This document shows positions 54,276-63,943 of a stretch of DNA of 64,000 nucleotides, piece after piece. The position numbers and the translations under genes were made by a program. The notes below the pieces were generated by a model. It did no database searches and was not told where the DNA came from. It worked only from the letters and a program-made list of their open reading frames with translations. Source of the DNA: Clostridia bacterium (GTDB lineage Bacteria > Bacillota > Clostridia > Oscillospirales > Acutalibacteraceae). The DNA is taken from positions 1 to 64,000 of the forward strand of contig JAFXCQ010000004.1 of the NCBI GenBank assembly GCA_017521425.1. The letters run 5' to 3'. Positions within the stretch are counted from its first letter, which is position 1, and the number at the start of each line of letters is the position of its first letter.

Positions 54276-56027
54276 ATGGGCATAATCCACTATGAAACAA
54301 GGCATGTTAATAACTTCAAAGAAGTCCTTGAATCAAGTGCTCGTCTCTTCCCTGCTCGTCCTGCTTTCAAAATTCGTGAAAAAGACGGCAGTATTTCTGA
54401 GATGAAATATCCAAAGCTTTTACAAATAGTAAATGCGGTTGGTACAGCACTTTGTTCTTTAGGACTCAAAGCAAAAAATATAGCAGTTATGGGTAAAAAC
54501 TCTCATAAATGGTGTATTGCTTACTTCGGTATTACAAATGGTACCGGTGTTGTGGTTCCTGTTGACAAAGAACTCATGGCAGAAGATGTTTTAAATATCT
54601 TAACTGTTTCTGATTCTAAAGCTATGTTCGTAGATGACAAATCTTACGAAAAACTTCAGGAAATCAAAGATCGTCTTCCAAAAGATTTTACTTTCATAGG
54701 CCTTGATGAAATTGAGGGTCTTCAGAATATTGACGACCTCGTAAAACTTGGTGAAGAACTTTTAGAGAAAGGAGACAGAACTTTCCTTGATGCAGAAGTT
54801 GACAGTGATGGTTTAGGCTCATTGCTATTTACTTCCGGTACAACGGGAATGGCAAAGGGCGTAATGCTTTCACAAAGAAATATTGTTGAAGACATTATGG
54901 CTGTTAAAAAGGTTGTTAAAATTACACCTGATGACACAATTCTTTCTGTTCTTCCGCTTCACCACACTTACGAAAGTTCACTCTGCTTTGTACAGTTAAT
55001 GTACACAGGCGGTTGTTACTGTTTCTGCGAAGGTCTTCGTTATATCACCCGTGATATGCAGGACTATCAACCTACAATTTTCGTTACTGTTCCTTTAATG
55101 CTTGAAAAAATGCACGCAAAAATTCTTAAAAAGGTTCACGAGAAAAAGGTTGGTAAATTTGCACTTACTTTAGGTAAAATGGTTCAGGACGGTTTCGTTT
55201 CTAACCTTATGGAAAAAATCTTTGCTGAAGTAAAAAAGACATTCGGCGGTAAATTAAGACTTATTATTGTAGGTGCTGCGGCACTCAATCCTGAAGTTGC
55301 AAAAGACTTTAAAACATTTGGTATTCCTACATATATTGGTTACGGTCTTACAGAATGTGCTCCGCTCGTTATTGGTAACAACGACCATCTTATGCTTCCT
55401 GACTCAGTTGGTGTTCCGCTTCCTGGTGTTGAAGCAAAAATTCACGACCCTGATGACAACGGTGTTGGTGAAATCTGGGTTAAAGGTCCTATGGTTATGA
55501 AAGGTTATTATAAAGATGAAGCTGCAACAAAAGCAGTTCTCACAGAAGATGGCTGGTTCAGAACCGGTGATATGGGTACAGTTGATGAAAATAACTGTTA
55601 CAGAATTGTTGGTAGATGTAAAAATGTTATCGTTACTAAAAACGGTAAAAACATTTACCCGGAAGAAGTTGAATATCATCTTAACAATCACCCATTCGTT
55701 TCAGAATGTATTGTATTTGGTGCAGATTGTGACGAAGCAGAAGAAGGAACACAGGTTGTTGCTAAAATCTTCCCTGACATTCAGGCAATAACTGCAAAAT
55801 TAAAAGATAAACAAGCACCAAGTAAAGAAGAACTTCAGGCAATTATTGGTGATGTAATTAAAGAGGTAAACAAAAAACTTCCTAAATACAAAAACATCCG
55901 TGACTTCGATATCCGTGACATTGAATTTGTTAAAACTACAACAGCAAAAATCAAACGTCAGGCAAATTTAGAAGAGGATAACAAAACTACTGAAACAACA
56001 GAAACAGTAGAAACAACACAAGAATAA
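54276..56027 (+). CDS. AMP-dependent long-chain acyl-CoA ligase
   Basis: 583 residues. Adenylates a fatty or other carboxylic acid and forms the CoA thioester. P-loop-like motif FTSGTTGMAKGV near 184-195, GYGLTECAP, WFRTGDMG, IVGRCKN and the C-terminal catalytic Lys in TTTAKIKRQ near 553. The last 20 residues are a Thr/Glu-rich tail. GATTGGAG ribosome site. The neighbour downstream is a SurA-like lipoprotein 21 bases away, probably co-transcribed. Fatty acid substrate inferred from family. Confidence 0.9.
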   Translation: MGIIHYETRHVNNFKEVLESSARLFPARPAFKIREKDGSISEMKYPKLLQIVNAVGTALCSLGLKAKNIAVMGKNSHKWCIAYFGITNGTGVVVPVDKELMAEDVLNILTVSDSKAMFVDDKSYEKLQEIKDRLPKDFTFIGLDEIEGLQNIDDLVKLGEELLEKGDRTFLDAEVDSDGLGSLLFTSGTTGMAKGVMLSQRNIVEDIMAVKKVVKITPDDTILSVLPLHHTYESSLCFVQLMYTGGCYCFCEGLRYITRDMQDYQPTIFVTVPLMLEKMHAKILKKVHEKKVGKFALTLGKMVQDGFVSNLMEKIFAEVKKTFGGKLRLIIVGAAALNPEVAKDFKTFGIPTYIGYGLTECAPLVIGNNDHLMLPDSVGVPLPGVEAKIHDPDDNGVGEIWVKGPMVMKGYYKDEAATKAVLTEDGWFRTGDMGTVDENNCYRIVGRCKNVIVTKNGKNIYPEEVEYHLNNHPFVSECIVFGADCDEAEEGTQVVAKIFPDIQAITAKLKDKQAPSKEELQAIIGDVIKEVNKKLPKYKNIRDFDIRDIEFVKTTTAKIKRQANLEEDNKTTETTETVETTQE

Positions 56028-56048
56028 TTTTGAAAGGTCCGAAGAAGT

Positions 56049-57053
56049 ATGAAAAAAGCAGTTTTAAGTAATTTAAAAAGAAAGATTTCTTTTGTCTTAA
56101 TTATTGCTGTTTTAGCTTCTTCGGGCATTTTTTCTTCTTGTGCAAATATAGTGCCTGTTTCTTCTGCACTCACCTTAAATGGTGTAGCAATCAGCAACGA
56201 TGTTTTTACCTATTTTACAGATGTTGCTATGACAGAGCTTGGCACTAACGCAGATGAAAACTCAATTTTTACAAAAGCAATCGGTTTAACCGAAACATAT
56301 TTTAAAACAAACTCGTTAGTTAAAAAACGTGGTGTTACTCTTTCTACTGCAAATAAAGCGGCAGTATCAGAAAAAGTAAACGCATACTGGGGTATATACG
56401 GAGAATATTACACTTCAATCGGTGTTTCAAAAGAAACTCTTACAAAAGTATTCACCGCCGAGGCTTACAGAAATCAGTTACTCGTTCACTTTTATGGCGA
56501 GGGTGGTGAAGAAGAAATAAGCACCGCTACAATGTATGCTTATTTCAAAATGCATTACATAGTCTTTCAGGCTATAAACGGTTACTTTACTTATATGGAT
56601 GACAACGGTAACACAGTTGTTCACACTCCAAACGAAATAGAAGAAATAGTTATTAAATTTCAGAATATGGCATCGCTTGTAAATGCCAACGAAAAAACAA
56701 TGGAAGAAGCGGCAGACTTTTTAGCGGCTTCCGGTTACTCAAGCTCTGTTGTTACATTAGTTTTAAGCAAGGATGACACATCGTATCCGCCAGGATTTTT
56801 TGAAAAGGTAAAAGCAACAAAATCAAGAGTTGCTACTGTTATTGGTACGAATGAATATATCTTTTTAGTGTTACGCGGTGACGCGGGTGTAACATCAGAT
56901 TATTACTTAGAAAAAAGAGAAGATATTTTAAAAGCCCTTGTTGGCGATAAAATTGACATTAAAATAAATGATTCATTAGAAATTCAGAACGAATTGGACG
57001 AAAAGGTTTCAGATAGCATTTTAGCTTTATTGAAACAGGAAAAGGCGGCTTAG
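56049..57053 (+). CDS. SurA/PrsA-N-like lipoprotein without a PPIase domain
   Basis: 334 residues. Type II signal peptide with lipobox-like IFSSC (Cys near 31), so lipid-anchored outside the membrane. The following region (LTLNGVAISNDVFTYFTDVAMTEL) resembles the N-terminal helix segment of SurA/PrsA-type chaperones, but no parvulin PPIase motif is seen; the rest is helical and acidic. A substrate-folding or surface function is inferred. The TAG stop codon (57051-57053) is formed by the end of the repeat element at 57050-57322, so the original C-terminus may have been altered by the insertion. Confidence 0.65.
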   Translation: MKKAVLSNLKRKISFVLIIAVLASSGIFSSCANIVPVSSALTLNGVAISNDVFTYFTDVAMTELGTNADENSIFTKAIGLTETYFKTNSLVKKRGVTLSTANKAAVSEKVNAYWGIYGEYYTSIGVSKETLTKVFTAEAYRNQLLVHFYGEGGEEEISTATMYAYFKMHYIVFQAINGYFTYMDDNGNTVVHTPNEIEEIVIKFQNMASLVNANEKTMEEAADFLAASGYSSSVVTLVLSKDDTSYPPGFFEKVKATKSRVATVIGTNEYIFLVLRGDAGVTSDYYLEKREDILKALVGDKIDIKINDSLEIQNELDEKVSDSILALLKQEKAA

Positions 57054-57322
57054 GGTGAAATGAGTTATCCGAACCTGCCTAAAAGCGAGTCTTTTTAAGT
57101 CTTTGCGGCGTTTCGGTCTTGCAAGGCAAAAGCCTACCTTCACCCTCAACACCAAAAATCCAATAAAAATCCTTCGCTTTTAGGTCGAAGATTTTTTACA
57201 GAACAGATTTTTGGTCATTCAAGGCAAAAACGAAGCAAATCCTTTGCGGATTTGCGAGTATTATAACGAGGAAGGAGCGGAAATCCGTCTGTAAAAAACA
57301 CGGTTCGGATAATTCACCCTAA
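57050..57322. mobile_element. MITE-like element with 21-bp inverted ends and TA duplication
   Basis: Ends TTAGGGTGAA..TTATCCGAACC and GGTTCGGATAATTCACCCTAA are inverted repeats (left end has five extra bases). If the ends are GGGTGAA/TTCACCC, each is flanked by TA, as for IS630/Tc1-type targets. The inside holds GCAAATCCTTTGCGGATTTGC (a hairpin) and other inverted stretches but no gene. The left end supplies the stop codon of the SurA-like gene, and the nitroreductase ATG lies 2 bases past the right end. Confidence 0.75.
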
Positions 57323-57323
57323 T

Positions 57324-57866
57324 ATGAATGAGATAATAAAAAATATAATGACGCGTCAGACTATAAGAGAATATACAAGTGAACAAGTCCCTATGGAACT
57401 TTTAAATGTAGTTTTAGATGCGGCAATAAGAGCGCCAAGTGGCAGAAACACTCAGCCTTGTCACTTGAGAGTTTTAAGAAATAAAGAAATGCTTGACGAA
57501 ATGAACACGGATTTCAAAAACATTGTCGGTTGGGATACCCCAGCATACACCGGTTGGGATATTCGTCCTGTTTATCACAACGCACCGACATTCATTTTTA
57601 TTTTTGCAAAAGATAAAAGTGATATGGCGGCAGGTCTAATGGCAGAAAATATAGCCCTCGCGGCAAAAGCTTTAGGTCTTGGCAGTTGTATGGTCGGCTC
57701 AATTGGTGGTCTTTTTGATGATGAAGAAGGCTCTAAAAAATGGAAAAAAATTCTTGAAATACCTGAAGACTGGTGCTTCTTACTCGGTATGACTTTAGGC
57801 TACCCGAATGAAGAGCCACCAATGAAAGAACGCGAAGACGGACACATTAAAATTATCGGAGAATGA
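57324..57866 (+). CDS. Nitroreductase-family flavoprotein
   Basis: 180 residues. FMN-binding motifs RQTIREY and RAPSGRNTQPCHLRV at the N-terminus, AAKALGLGSCMVGS later, and GMTLGYPNEEPPMK near the end. Such enzymes reduce nitro groups, quinones or flavins with NAD(P)H. The ATG lies 2 bases after a repeat element and has no visible ribosome site, so its own leader was probably replaced; an ATG at 57348 is no better. It ends 7 bases before mnmG. Confidence 0.88.
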   Translation: MNEIIKNIMTRQTIREYTSEQVPMELLNVVLDAAIRAPSGRNTQPCHLRVLRNKEMLDEMNTDFKNIVGWDTPAYTGWDIRPVYHNAPTFIFIFAKDKSDMAAGLMAENIALAAKALGLGSCMVGSIGGLFDDEEGSKKWKKILEIPEDWCFLLGMTLGYPNEEPPMKEREDGHIKIIGE

Positions 57867-57873
57867 TTGGTTT

Positions 57874-59742
57874 ATGAAATACTTTGCAGGAGAATATGAT
57901 GTTGCGGTTATAGGTGCAGGGCACGCAGGAATTGAAGCGGCACTTGCATCTGCAAGACTTGGTGCAAATACAATAGTTTTCACTATAAATCTTGACTGGA
58001 TAGGTAATATGGCGTGTAACCCATCTATCGGCGGTACATCTAAAGGACATTTAGTAAGAGAAATTGATGCTTTGGGTGGCGAAATGGGTAAAGCGGCAGA
58101 TGCTACTTTAATACAAAGCAGAATTTTAAATCTTGGTAAAGGTCCTGCGGTGCATTCATTAAGAGCACAGATTGACAGACGCGAGTATACCAAATATATG
58201 AAGCATTGTCTTGAAAATCAGGAAAATCTTGATTTGAAACAAGCAGAAATTGTTTCACTTAATAAAACTGAAGACGGACTTTGGGAATTGGGTACACAAC
58301 TTGAAGCAATTTACAAAGCAAAGAGTGTTATAATTGCTACCGGCACTTTCTTAAAGGGTAAGGTTTATGTTGGTGATGTTTCTTACGAAAGTGGCCCTGA
58401 CGGAATGTTCCCGTCAAATGCACTTTCTGATGATTTAAGCAAATTAAATGTAGATTTAAGAAGATTTAAAACAGGTACTCCACCAAGAGTAAACAGAAAT
58501 AGTGTAGATTTCAGTGAATTGGAAGAACAAATCGGTGACAGCGAAATTACACCATTTTCTTTCTCTACACCAAGTGACAAATTAGAAAATAAAGAAGTTT
58601 GTCACATTACATACACAAACGAAAATACAAAGAAAATCATTTTAGATAATATTGACCGTTCACCACTTTATTCTAAAAAAATTGAAGGAACAGGTCCGAG
58701 ATATTGTCCGAGTATTGAAGATAAAATTATGCGATTCTTCGAAAAAGAAAGACATCAGGTATTTATTGAGCCTTGCGGTCTTGATACTGAAGAATTATAT
58801 TTACAAGGTCTTTCATCTTCTCTTCCTGAGGATGTTCAGTTGCAGATTTTAAAAAGTGTTAAAGGTCTCGAAAATGTAAAGGTAATGAGAACTGCTTACG
58901 CAATAGAATACGATTGTGTAAATCCACTTTCTTTAAAATCTACTCTTGAATTTAACGATTTAGATGGTCTTTTCGGTGCAGGTCAGTTTAATGGTTCTTC
59001 AGGTTATGAAGAAGCGGCGGCACAAGGCCTTGTTGCCGGTATAAATGCTGCATTAAAAGTACAAAATAAAGAACCTTTTATTTTAGACAGAAGCACTTCT
59101 TATATAGGCACACTTATAGATGACCTTGTTACAAAGGGATGCTCTGACCCTTACAGAATGATGACCTCAAGAAGTGAGTACAGACTTATTTTAAGAGAAG
59201 ATAATGCCGATTTAAGACTTACAGAAATGGGTTACAAAATAGGTCTTGTAAGCGAAGAAGCACATAACGCGTTGCTCGAAAAAATTGACGGAATCAAAAA
59301 AGAAACAGAACGCGTAAATTCAGCTTCAATTGCACCGTCAGAAGAGCTTAACAAAGTTTTAGAAGAAGCGGGTACTGCACCACTTAAAACCGGTTGCAAA
59401 ATGTCTGAACTTTTAAAAAGGCCACAGGTTACTTATAAATTACTCGAAAAATTTGATAAAACTCGACCGGAAATTGCTAAAGAAATTTTTGAGCAAGTTG
59501 AAATTAACTTTAAATATGAAGGTTACATTAAAAGGCAAAAAGCACAGGTTGATGAATTAAAACGACTTGAGGTTAAAAAAATCCCAGAGGATATTGACTA
59601 CAAGGCAATTACTAATTTAAGACTCGAGGCTATTGAAAAATTAGAAAAAATAAGACCTGAAAATGTAGGTCAGGCATCAAGAATAAGCGGTGTTTCACCT
59701 GCAGATATTTCTGTATTACTTATACACTTAAGGAGCAACTGA
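57874..59742 (+). CDS. mnmG: tRNA uridine-5-carboxymethylaminomethyl modification enzyme MnmG
   Basis: 622 residues. FAD- and folate-dependent partner of MnmE. Dinucleotide-binding AVIGAGHAGIEAALASARLG at 12-31, the GidA signature MACNPSIGGTSKGHL, then GKGPAVHSLRAQIDRREY and the C-terminal tRNA-binding region ending GVSPADISVLLIHL. Usually adjacent to mnmE and rsmG; here it sits between a nitroreductase and a GH2 gene, 43 kb from mnmE. Confidence 0.97.
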   Translation: MKYFAGEYDVAVIGAGHAGIEAALASARLGANTIVFTINLDWIGNMACNPSIGGTSKGHLVREIDALGGEMGKAADATLIQSRILNLGKGPAVHSLRAQIDRREYTKYMKHCLENQENLDLKQAEIVSLNKTEDGLWELGTQLEAIYKAKSVIIATGTFLKGKVYVGDVSYESGPDGMFPSNALSDDLSKLNVDLRRFKTGTPPRVNRNSVDFSELEEQIGDSEITPFSFSTPSDKLENKEVCHITYTNENTKKIILDNIDRSPLYSKKIEGTGPRYCPSIEDKIMRFFEKERHQVFIEPCGLDTEELYLQGLSSSLPEDVQLQILKSVKGLENVKVMRTAYAIEYDCVNPLSLKSTLEFNDLDGLFGAGQFNGSSGYEEAAAQGLVAGINAALKVQNKEPFILDRSTSYIGTLIDDLVTKGCSDPYRMMTSRSEYRLILREDNADLRLTEMGYKIGLVSEEAHNALLEKIDGIKKETERVNSASIAPSEELNKVLEEAGTAPLKTGCKMSELLKRPQVTYKLLEKFDKTRPEIAKEIFEQVEINFKYEGYIKRQKAQVDELKRLEVKKIPEDIDYKAITNLRLEAIEKLEKIRPENVGQASRISGVSPADISVLLIHLRSN

Positions 59743-59743
59743 T

Positions 59744-61471
59744 ATGATACCAAGAAATGAACATCCAAACCCGAATTTTAAAAGAGAAAACTTTGAAATT
59801 TTAAATGGCGAATGGGAATTTGAATTTGATTTTGGTAATTCCGGTGTAAACCGTGAAATGTTTAAAGAAAATGCAGAATTCACAAAGAAAATTACAGTGC
59901 CATTCTGCGTTGAAAGTGAGCTTTCAGGAATAGGCTATAAAGATTTTATTCCGGCTGTGTGGTACAGAAAGAAAATCAACATCACAAAAGAACAATTAGA
60001 AAACAGAGTTTTCATTGTTTTCGGTGCAGTTGATTTCCACGCAAAATTATATGTAAACGAAGTAGAAGCTGGCGAGCATTTCGGCGGTTACACCTCTTTC
60101 AGAATTGAGCTTACAAAATATCTTAAAGAGGGCGAAAACACTCTCACTCTTTATGTAGAAGATGATACCCGTTCATTTATGCAGGCTCGTGGTAAACAAA
60201 GTGAAGAATTTTATTCTCACGGTTGTGACTACACAAGAACTACAGGTATCTGGCAGACTGTTTATTTAGAATTTGTTAAGAATGATTATATTAAAAATTT
60301 CAAGGTTTACCCGAATATTGAAAATGCTACACTTACAATTACTGCTGATTTAGTAGGTTGTGGTGACTTTAAAGCAACTGCTTTCTGGGACGAAAATCAA
60401 GTTGGTTTTGTTGAAAGCAAGGTACTCGGTCAGACTGTTACTGTAACACTTGATTTAACTGAAAAGCACCTCTGGGAAGTTGGTAAGGGCGGACTTTACT
60501 CTCTTACTCTTAATTTTGGTGATGACGAGGTTACAAGCTATTTCGGTCTTCGTGAGGTAAAATTAGAAGATGGCGTTTACAAAATCAATGGTAAACCTGT
60601 ATTCCAAAGACTTATTTTAGACCAGGGCTTTTACCCTGATGGAATTTACACCGCACCAACAAAAGAAGCTCTTAAAAACGATATTTTACTTTCAATGAAA
60701 GTTGGTTTTAATGGTGCAAGACTTCACCAGAAAATTTTTGAGCCACTTTTCTTACATTACTGTGATGAATTAGGTTACATTGTATGGGGTGAACATGGTA
60801 ACTGGGGACTTAACTGGACTAAATTTGAATCTCTCCGCTATTTCCTTTTAGAAATAGAAGAAGAAATTGAAAGAGATTTTAACCACCCGTCAATTATTGG
60901 TTGGTGCCCATATAACGAAACATGGGAAATTAACAGAGCATTCCAGGATAAAGATGTTTTAAAAATTGTTTACCGTACAGTTAAAGCACTTGATAAAACC
61001 CGTCCTTGCATTGACACAAGCGGTAACTACCATGTCGAAACAGATATTTTCGATGTTCACGATTATGAACAGGATTATAAAATCTTCAAAGAAAATTACG
61101 ATAAGCTCTTTAAAGAAAACGAGCTTTATGATAAATTCCCTGACAAACACCAGTGGAAAGGTGAGCCTGTATTTATGAGTGAATACGGTGGAATCCGTGT
61201 TGTTCTTCAGGATAAAAATGCCGAAAATACAAAAGAAGCGTGGGGTTATGGTAATGCTGCTCGTTCTCTTGAAGAATTTTACGAGAGATATGAAGGACTT
61301 ACAACTGCTCTTATTGATAACCCTAAAATGCTCGGCTTCTGCTACACTCAATTAACAGATGTAGAGCAAGAATTAAACGGTATTTATAACTATGACCGCA
61401 CAGAAAAATTTGACGCTGAAAGACTTTATAAGATTAACACTAAAGTTGCGGCGATAGAAATTGAGAATTAA
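59744..61471 (+). CDS. Glycoside hydrolase family 2 enzyme
   Basis: 575 residues. Beta-sandwich sugar-binding domain (1-180; RNEHPNPNFKRENFEILNGEWEF, then RGKQSEEFYSHGCDYTRTTGIW), an Ig-like domain and a TIM barrel. Acid/base Glu in CPYNETWE near 386-393 and nucleophile Glu in FMSEYGG near 477-483. The size suits a beta-glucuronidase, beta-mannosidase or short beta-galactosidase; which one is not decidable here. No signal peptide. Starts 1 base after mnmG. Confidence 0.9.
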   Translation: MIPRNEHPNPNFKRENFEILNGEWEFEFDFGNSGVNREMFKENAEFTKKITVPFCVESELSGIGYKDFIPAVWYRKKINITKEQLENRVFIVFGAVDFHAKLYVNEVEAGEHFGGYTSFRIELTKYLKEGENTLTLYVEDDTRSFMQARGKQSEEFYSHGCDYTRTTGIWQTVYLEFVKNDYIKNFKVYPNIENATLTITADLVGCGDFKATAFWDENQVGFVESKVLGQTVTVTLDLTEKHLWEVGKGGLYSLTLNFGDDEVTSYFGLREVKLEDGVYKINGKPVFQRLILDQGFYPDGIYTAPTKEALKNDILLSMKVGFNGARLHQKIFEPLFLHYCDELGYIVWGEHGNWGLNWTKFESLRYFLLEIEEEIERDFNHPSIIGWCPYNETWEINRAFQDKDVLKIVYRTVKALDKTRPCIDTSGNYHVETDIFDVHDYEQDYKIFKENYDKLFKENELYDKFPDKHQWKGEPVFMSEYGGIRVVLQDKNAENTKEAWGYGNAARSLEEFYERYEGLTTALIDNPKMLGFCYTQLTDVEQELNGIYNYDRTEKFDAERLYKINTKVAAIEIEN

Positions 61472-61489
61472 GAATTGAAAATTAAAAAT
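61459..61489. repeat. Heptanucleotide tandem tract overlapping the GH2 stop
   Basis: ATTGAGA, ATTAAGA, ATTGAAA, ATTAAAA: period seven, beginning in the last codons of the GH2 gene. Confidence 0.7.
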
Positions 61490-61586
61490 TTCGGAAGGCT
61501 GCGCCTTGATTATAATTAAATATCAATAATTAGAACTACATTCTATCATTTAAAGTTTAATTAAAAATGAGGGAATGTAGTTTTTT
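61489..61586 (+). repeat. Palindromic composite repeat, copy D
   Basis: TTTCGGAAGGCTGCGCCTTG hairpin, ATTATAATTAAATATCAATAA, then CTACATTCTATCATTT and AAATGAGGGAATGTAG as palindrome arms, ending TTTTTTCC. It may work as the GH2 terminator. The remaining gap to 61667 shows nothing recognisable. Confidence 0.75.
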
Positions 61587-61667
61587 CCTGCTTTCTGTTT
61601 CCTATTCCCTGAAAAACAAATAGCAATTTCTACAAAAAACAATCACAAAAATTTACTCTTAAAATCA

Positions 61668-61695
61668 TTGAAAAGAATATAAAATATGCTATACT
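61668..61695 (+). promoter_or_regulatory. Promoter of fucI
   Basis: TTGAAA, 16-base spacer, TATACT, about 50 bases before the ATG. Confidence 0.6.
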
Positions 61696-61746
61696 ATAAG
61701 GTGAACTTTTAAATTTTGCTATGCAAATGGAAAGGATGATATAAAA

Positions 61747-63543
61747 ATGGCAGAAAACAGATTTATCGGGGATTATCCTGTAATTGGTATCCGCCCTGTT
61801 ATTGACGGCAGACGCGGTCCACTTAAGGTAAGAGAATCTCTCGAAGAACAAACAATGAATATGGCAAAAGCTGCACAGAAGCTCTTTACCGAAAATCTTA
61901 AATATTCAAATGGTGAACCTGTAAAAGTTATTATTTCAAGCACAACAATTGGTCGTGTTGCAGAAGCTGCACAGTGTGCTGATGAATTCAAAAAAGCAGG
62001 TGTTGATATTACTCTTTCAGTTACACCTTGCTGGTGCTATGGTTCAGAAACTATGGATATGGATAAAAACACAATCAAAGGTGTATGGGGCTTCAACGGT
62101 ACTGAAAGACCGGGTGCTGTTTATTTAGCATCTGTTCTCGCTGCTCACGCTCAGAAAGGTCTTCCTGCATTTGGCATCTATGGTAAAGATGTTCAGGATG
62201 CTACTGCAACAGATATTCCTGAAGATGTACAAGAAAAACTTCTTCGCTTTGGTCGTGCTGCTGTTGCGGTTGCTACAATGCGTGGTAAATCATATCTTCA
62301 GATTGGTTCAATCTGTATGGGTATTGCAGGTTCTTCTATTGACCCTGATTTCCTTGAAGAATACCTTGGCTTACGCGTTGAATCTGTTGACGAAGTTGAA
62401 ATTATTCGTCGAATGGAAGAAAATATTTACGATGAAGCAGAATATCAGAAAGCTTACAAATGGGTAAAAGAAAACTGCAAAGAAGCATTTGACAAAAACC
62501 CTGAATTCGTAAGAAAATCAGACGAACAAAAAGAAAAAGACTGGCAGTTCACAGTTAAGATGATGTGCATTATCAAAGACCTTATGAACGGTAACAAAAA
62601 CCTTCCAGAAGGCAGAGAAGAAGAAATGGTTGGTCACAATGCTATTGCTGCCGGTTTCCAGGGTCAGAGACAATGGACAGACTTCTACCCTAACGCTGAC
62701 TTTGCTGAAGCAATGCTTAACACATCATTTGACTGGAATGGTGCAAGAGAGCCTTACATTCTCGCTACTGAAAATGACGTTCTCAACGGTATCAGTATGC
62801 TCTTTATGAAATTACTCACAAACCGTCCACAGATGTTTGCTGACGTTAGAACTTACTGGAGTCCGGAAGCAACAAAGAAAGCTACCGGCTATGAATTAGA
62901 AGGTAAAGCAAAAGAGGGTAAAGGCTTTATTCACCTTATCAACTCAGGTGCTTGCTGTCTTGACGCTTGCGGTGAAGTTAAAGACGAAAATGGTAACGGT
63001 ATTATTAAAGAATGGTACAATGTTACAGATGAAGACATCAAAAAGATGACTGAAGCAACAACATGGGCACCTGCTGACAATGGTTACTTCCGTGGTGGCG
63101 GATATTCAAGCCGTTTCCTCACAAGAGCAGAAATGCCTGCTACTATGATTAGACTTAACCTTGTTAAAGGTCTTGGCCCAACAGTTCAGATTTGTGAGGG
63201 TTACACAGTAGCACTTCCTGATGAAGTTTCAGACAAAATCTGGAAGAGAACTGACTACACATGGCCTTGCACATGGTTTACACCAATTCTTACAGGTAAA
63301 GGTCCTTTCACTTCTGCTTACGAGGTTATGAACCACTGGGGTGCTAACCACGGTGCTATTTCTTACGGTCACATCGGTGCAGATATTATTACACTCTGCT
63401 CAATGCTTCGTATTCCTGTTTCAATGCACAACGTTGATGATGAAAAAATCTTCCGTCCTGCAGCTTGGAACGCATTCGGCACAGCAGAGCTTGAAGGCGC
63501 TGACTTCAGAGCTTGCGAAGCTTATGGACCGCTTTATAAATAA
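61747..63543 (+). CDS. fucI: L-fucose isomerase
   Basis: 598 residues, full length for FucI. Interconverts L-fucose and L-fuculose (also D-arabinose), first step of intracellular fucose use. The N-terminal half opens [20 protein letters not shown]. Family hallmarks include [26 protein letters not shown] (metal-ligand Glu region) and [12 protein letters not shown] near the C-terminus. Uses Mn2+. AAAGGATG ribosome site. No fuculokinase or aldolase gene is adjacent in the window. Confidence 0.95.
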   Translation: MAENRFIGDYPVIGIRPVIDGRRGPLKVRESLEEQTMNMAKAAQKLFTENLKYSNGEPVKVIISSTTIGRVAEAAQCADEFKKAGVDITLSVTPCWCYGSETMDMDKNTIKGVWGFNGTERPGAVYLASVLAAHAQKGLPAFGIYGKDVQDATATDIPEDVQEKLLRFGRAAVAVATMRGKSYLQIGSICMGIAGSSIDPDFLEEYLGLRVESVDEVEIIRRMEENIYDEAEYQKAYKWVKENCKEAFDKNPEFVRKSDEQKEKDWQFTVKMMCIIKDLMNGNKNLPEGREEEMVGHNAIAAGFQGQRQWTDFYPNADFAEAMLNTSFDWNGAREPYILATENDVLNGISMLFMKLLTNRPQMFADVRTYWSPEATKKATGYELEGKAKEGKGFIHLINSGACCLDACGEVKDENGNGIIKEWYNVTDEDIKKMTEATTWAPADNGYFRGGGYSSRFLTRAEMPATMIRLNLVKGLGPTVQICEGYTVALPDEVSDKIWKRTDYTWPCTWFTPILTGKGPFTSAYEVMNHWGANHGAISYGHIGADIITLCSMLRIPVSMHNVDDEKIFRPAAWNAFGTAELEGADFRACEAYGPLYK

Positions 63544-63549
63544 TAAAAA

Positions 63550-63585
63550 TTTGCTCGGTAGAAATTCTACCGAGCATTTTTATTT
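63550..63585 (+). terminator. Terminator of fucI
   Basis: TGCTCGGTAGAA / TTCTACCGAGCA stem followed by TTTTTATT. Confidence 0.85.
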
Positions 63586-63616
63586 AATTGAGAGTTGAAA
63601 ATTGAGAATTGAGAAT
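63586..63616. repeat. Heptanucleotide tandem tract
   Basis: GAGTTGA, AAATTGA, GAATTGA, GAATTTC: period seven, running directly into copy E. Confidence 0.75.
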
Positions 63617-63733
63617 TTCGGAAGGCTTCGCCTTGATTATAATTTAATATGAATAAAAAAACTACATTCTTTCATTTAAAGAGTTATAAATCTAAAATGA
63701 TAGAATGTAGTTTTTTATTGATATTGAATTTTC
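63616..63733 (+). repeat. Palindromic composite repeat, copy E
   Basis: TTTCGGAAGGCTTCGCCTTG hairpin, ATTATAATTTAATATGAATAAAAAA, arms CTACATTCTTTCATTT (63662-63677) and AAATGATAGAATGTAG (63695-63710). Inverted partner of copy C. Confidence 0.8.
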
Positions 63734-63735
63734 TT

Positions 63736-63943
63736 TTAGTGCATAGCACCACTGTCCCTTATAAGGGGTAAGGTAAATTTAGTTGTCAGTTGTCAGGGAT
63801 CAGAAATCAGTTTGCTTCGCGTGGAGTTAGAACTGAATACTAACTGTAATAAATTTATTATTCATTATTCATCATTCATCAGCAAAGCGACTTCATTATT
63901 CATTAACGCCCAAGCGTATTTTCCCCTATAAGGGGTAAGGTAG
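63736..63943. repeat. Inverted CRISPR trailer patchwork
   Basis: No gene. Same modules as 53611-53905 but inverted and in a different order: GTGCATAGCACCACTGTCCC hairpin; repeat fragment AAGGGGTAAGGTA; heptads TTGTCAG, TTGTCAG, GGATCAG, AAATCAG; GCTTCGCG module; heptads ATTCATT, ATTCATC, ATTCATC; AACGCCCAAGCGT; and the broken repeat CCCCTATAAGGGGTAAGGTAG at 63923-63943. Confidence 0.8.
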
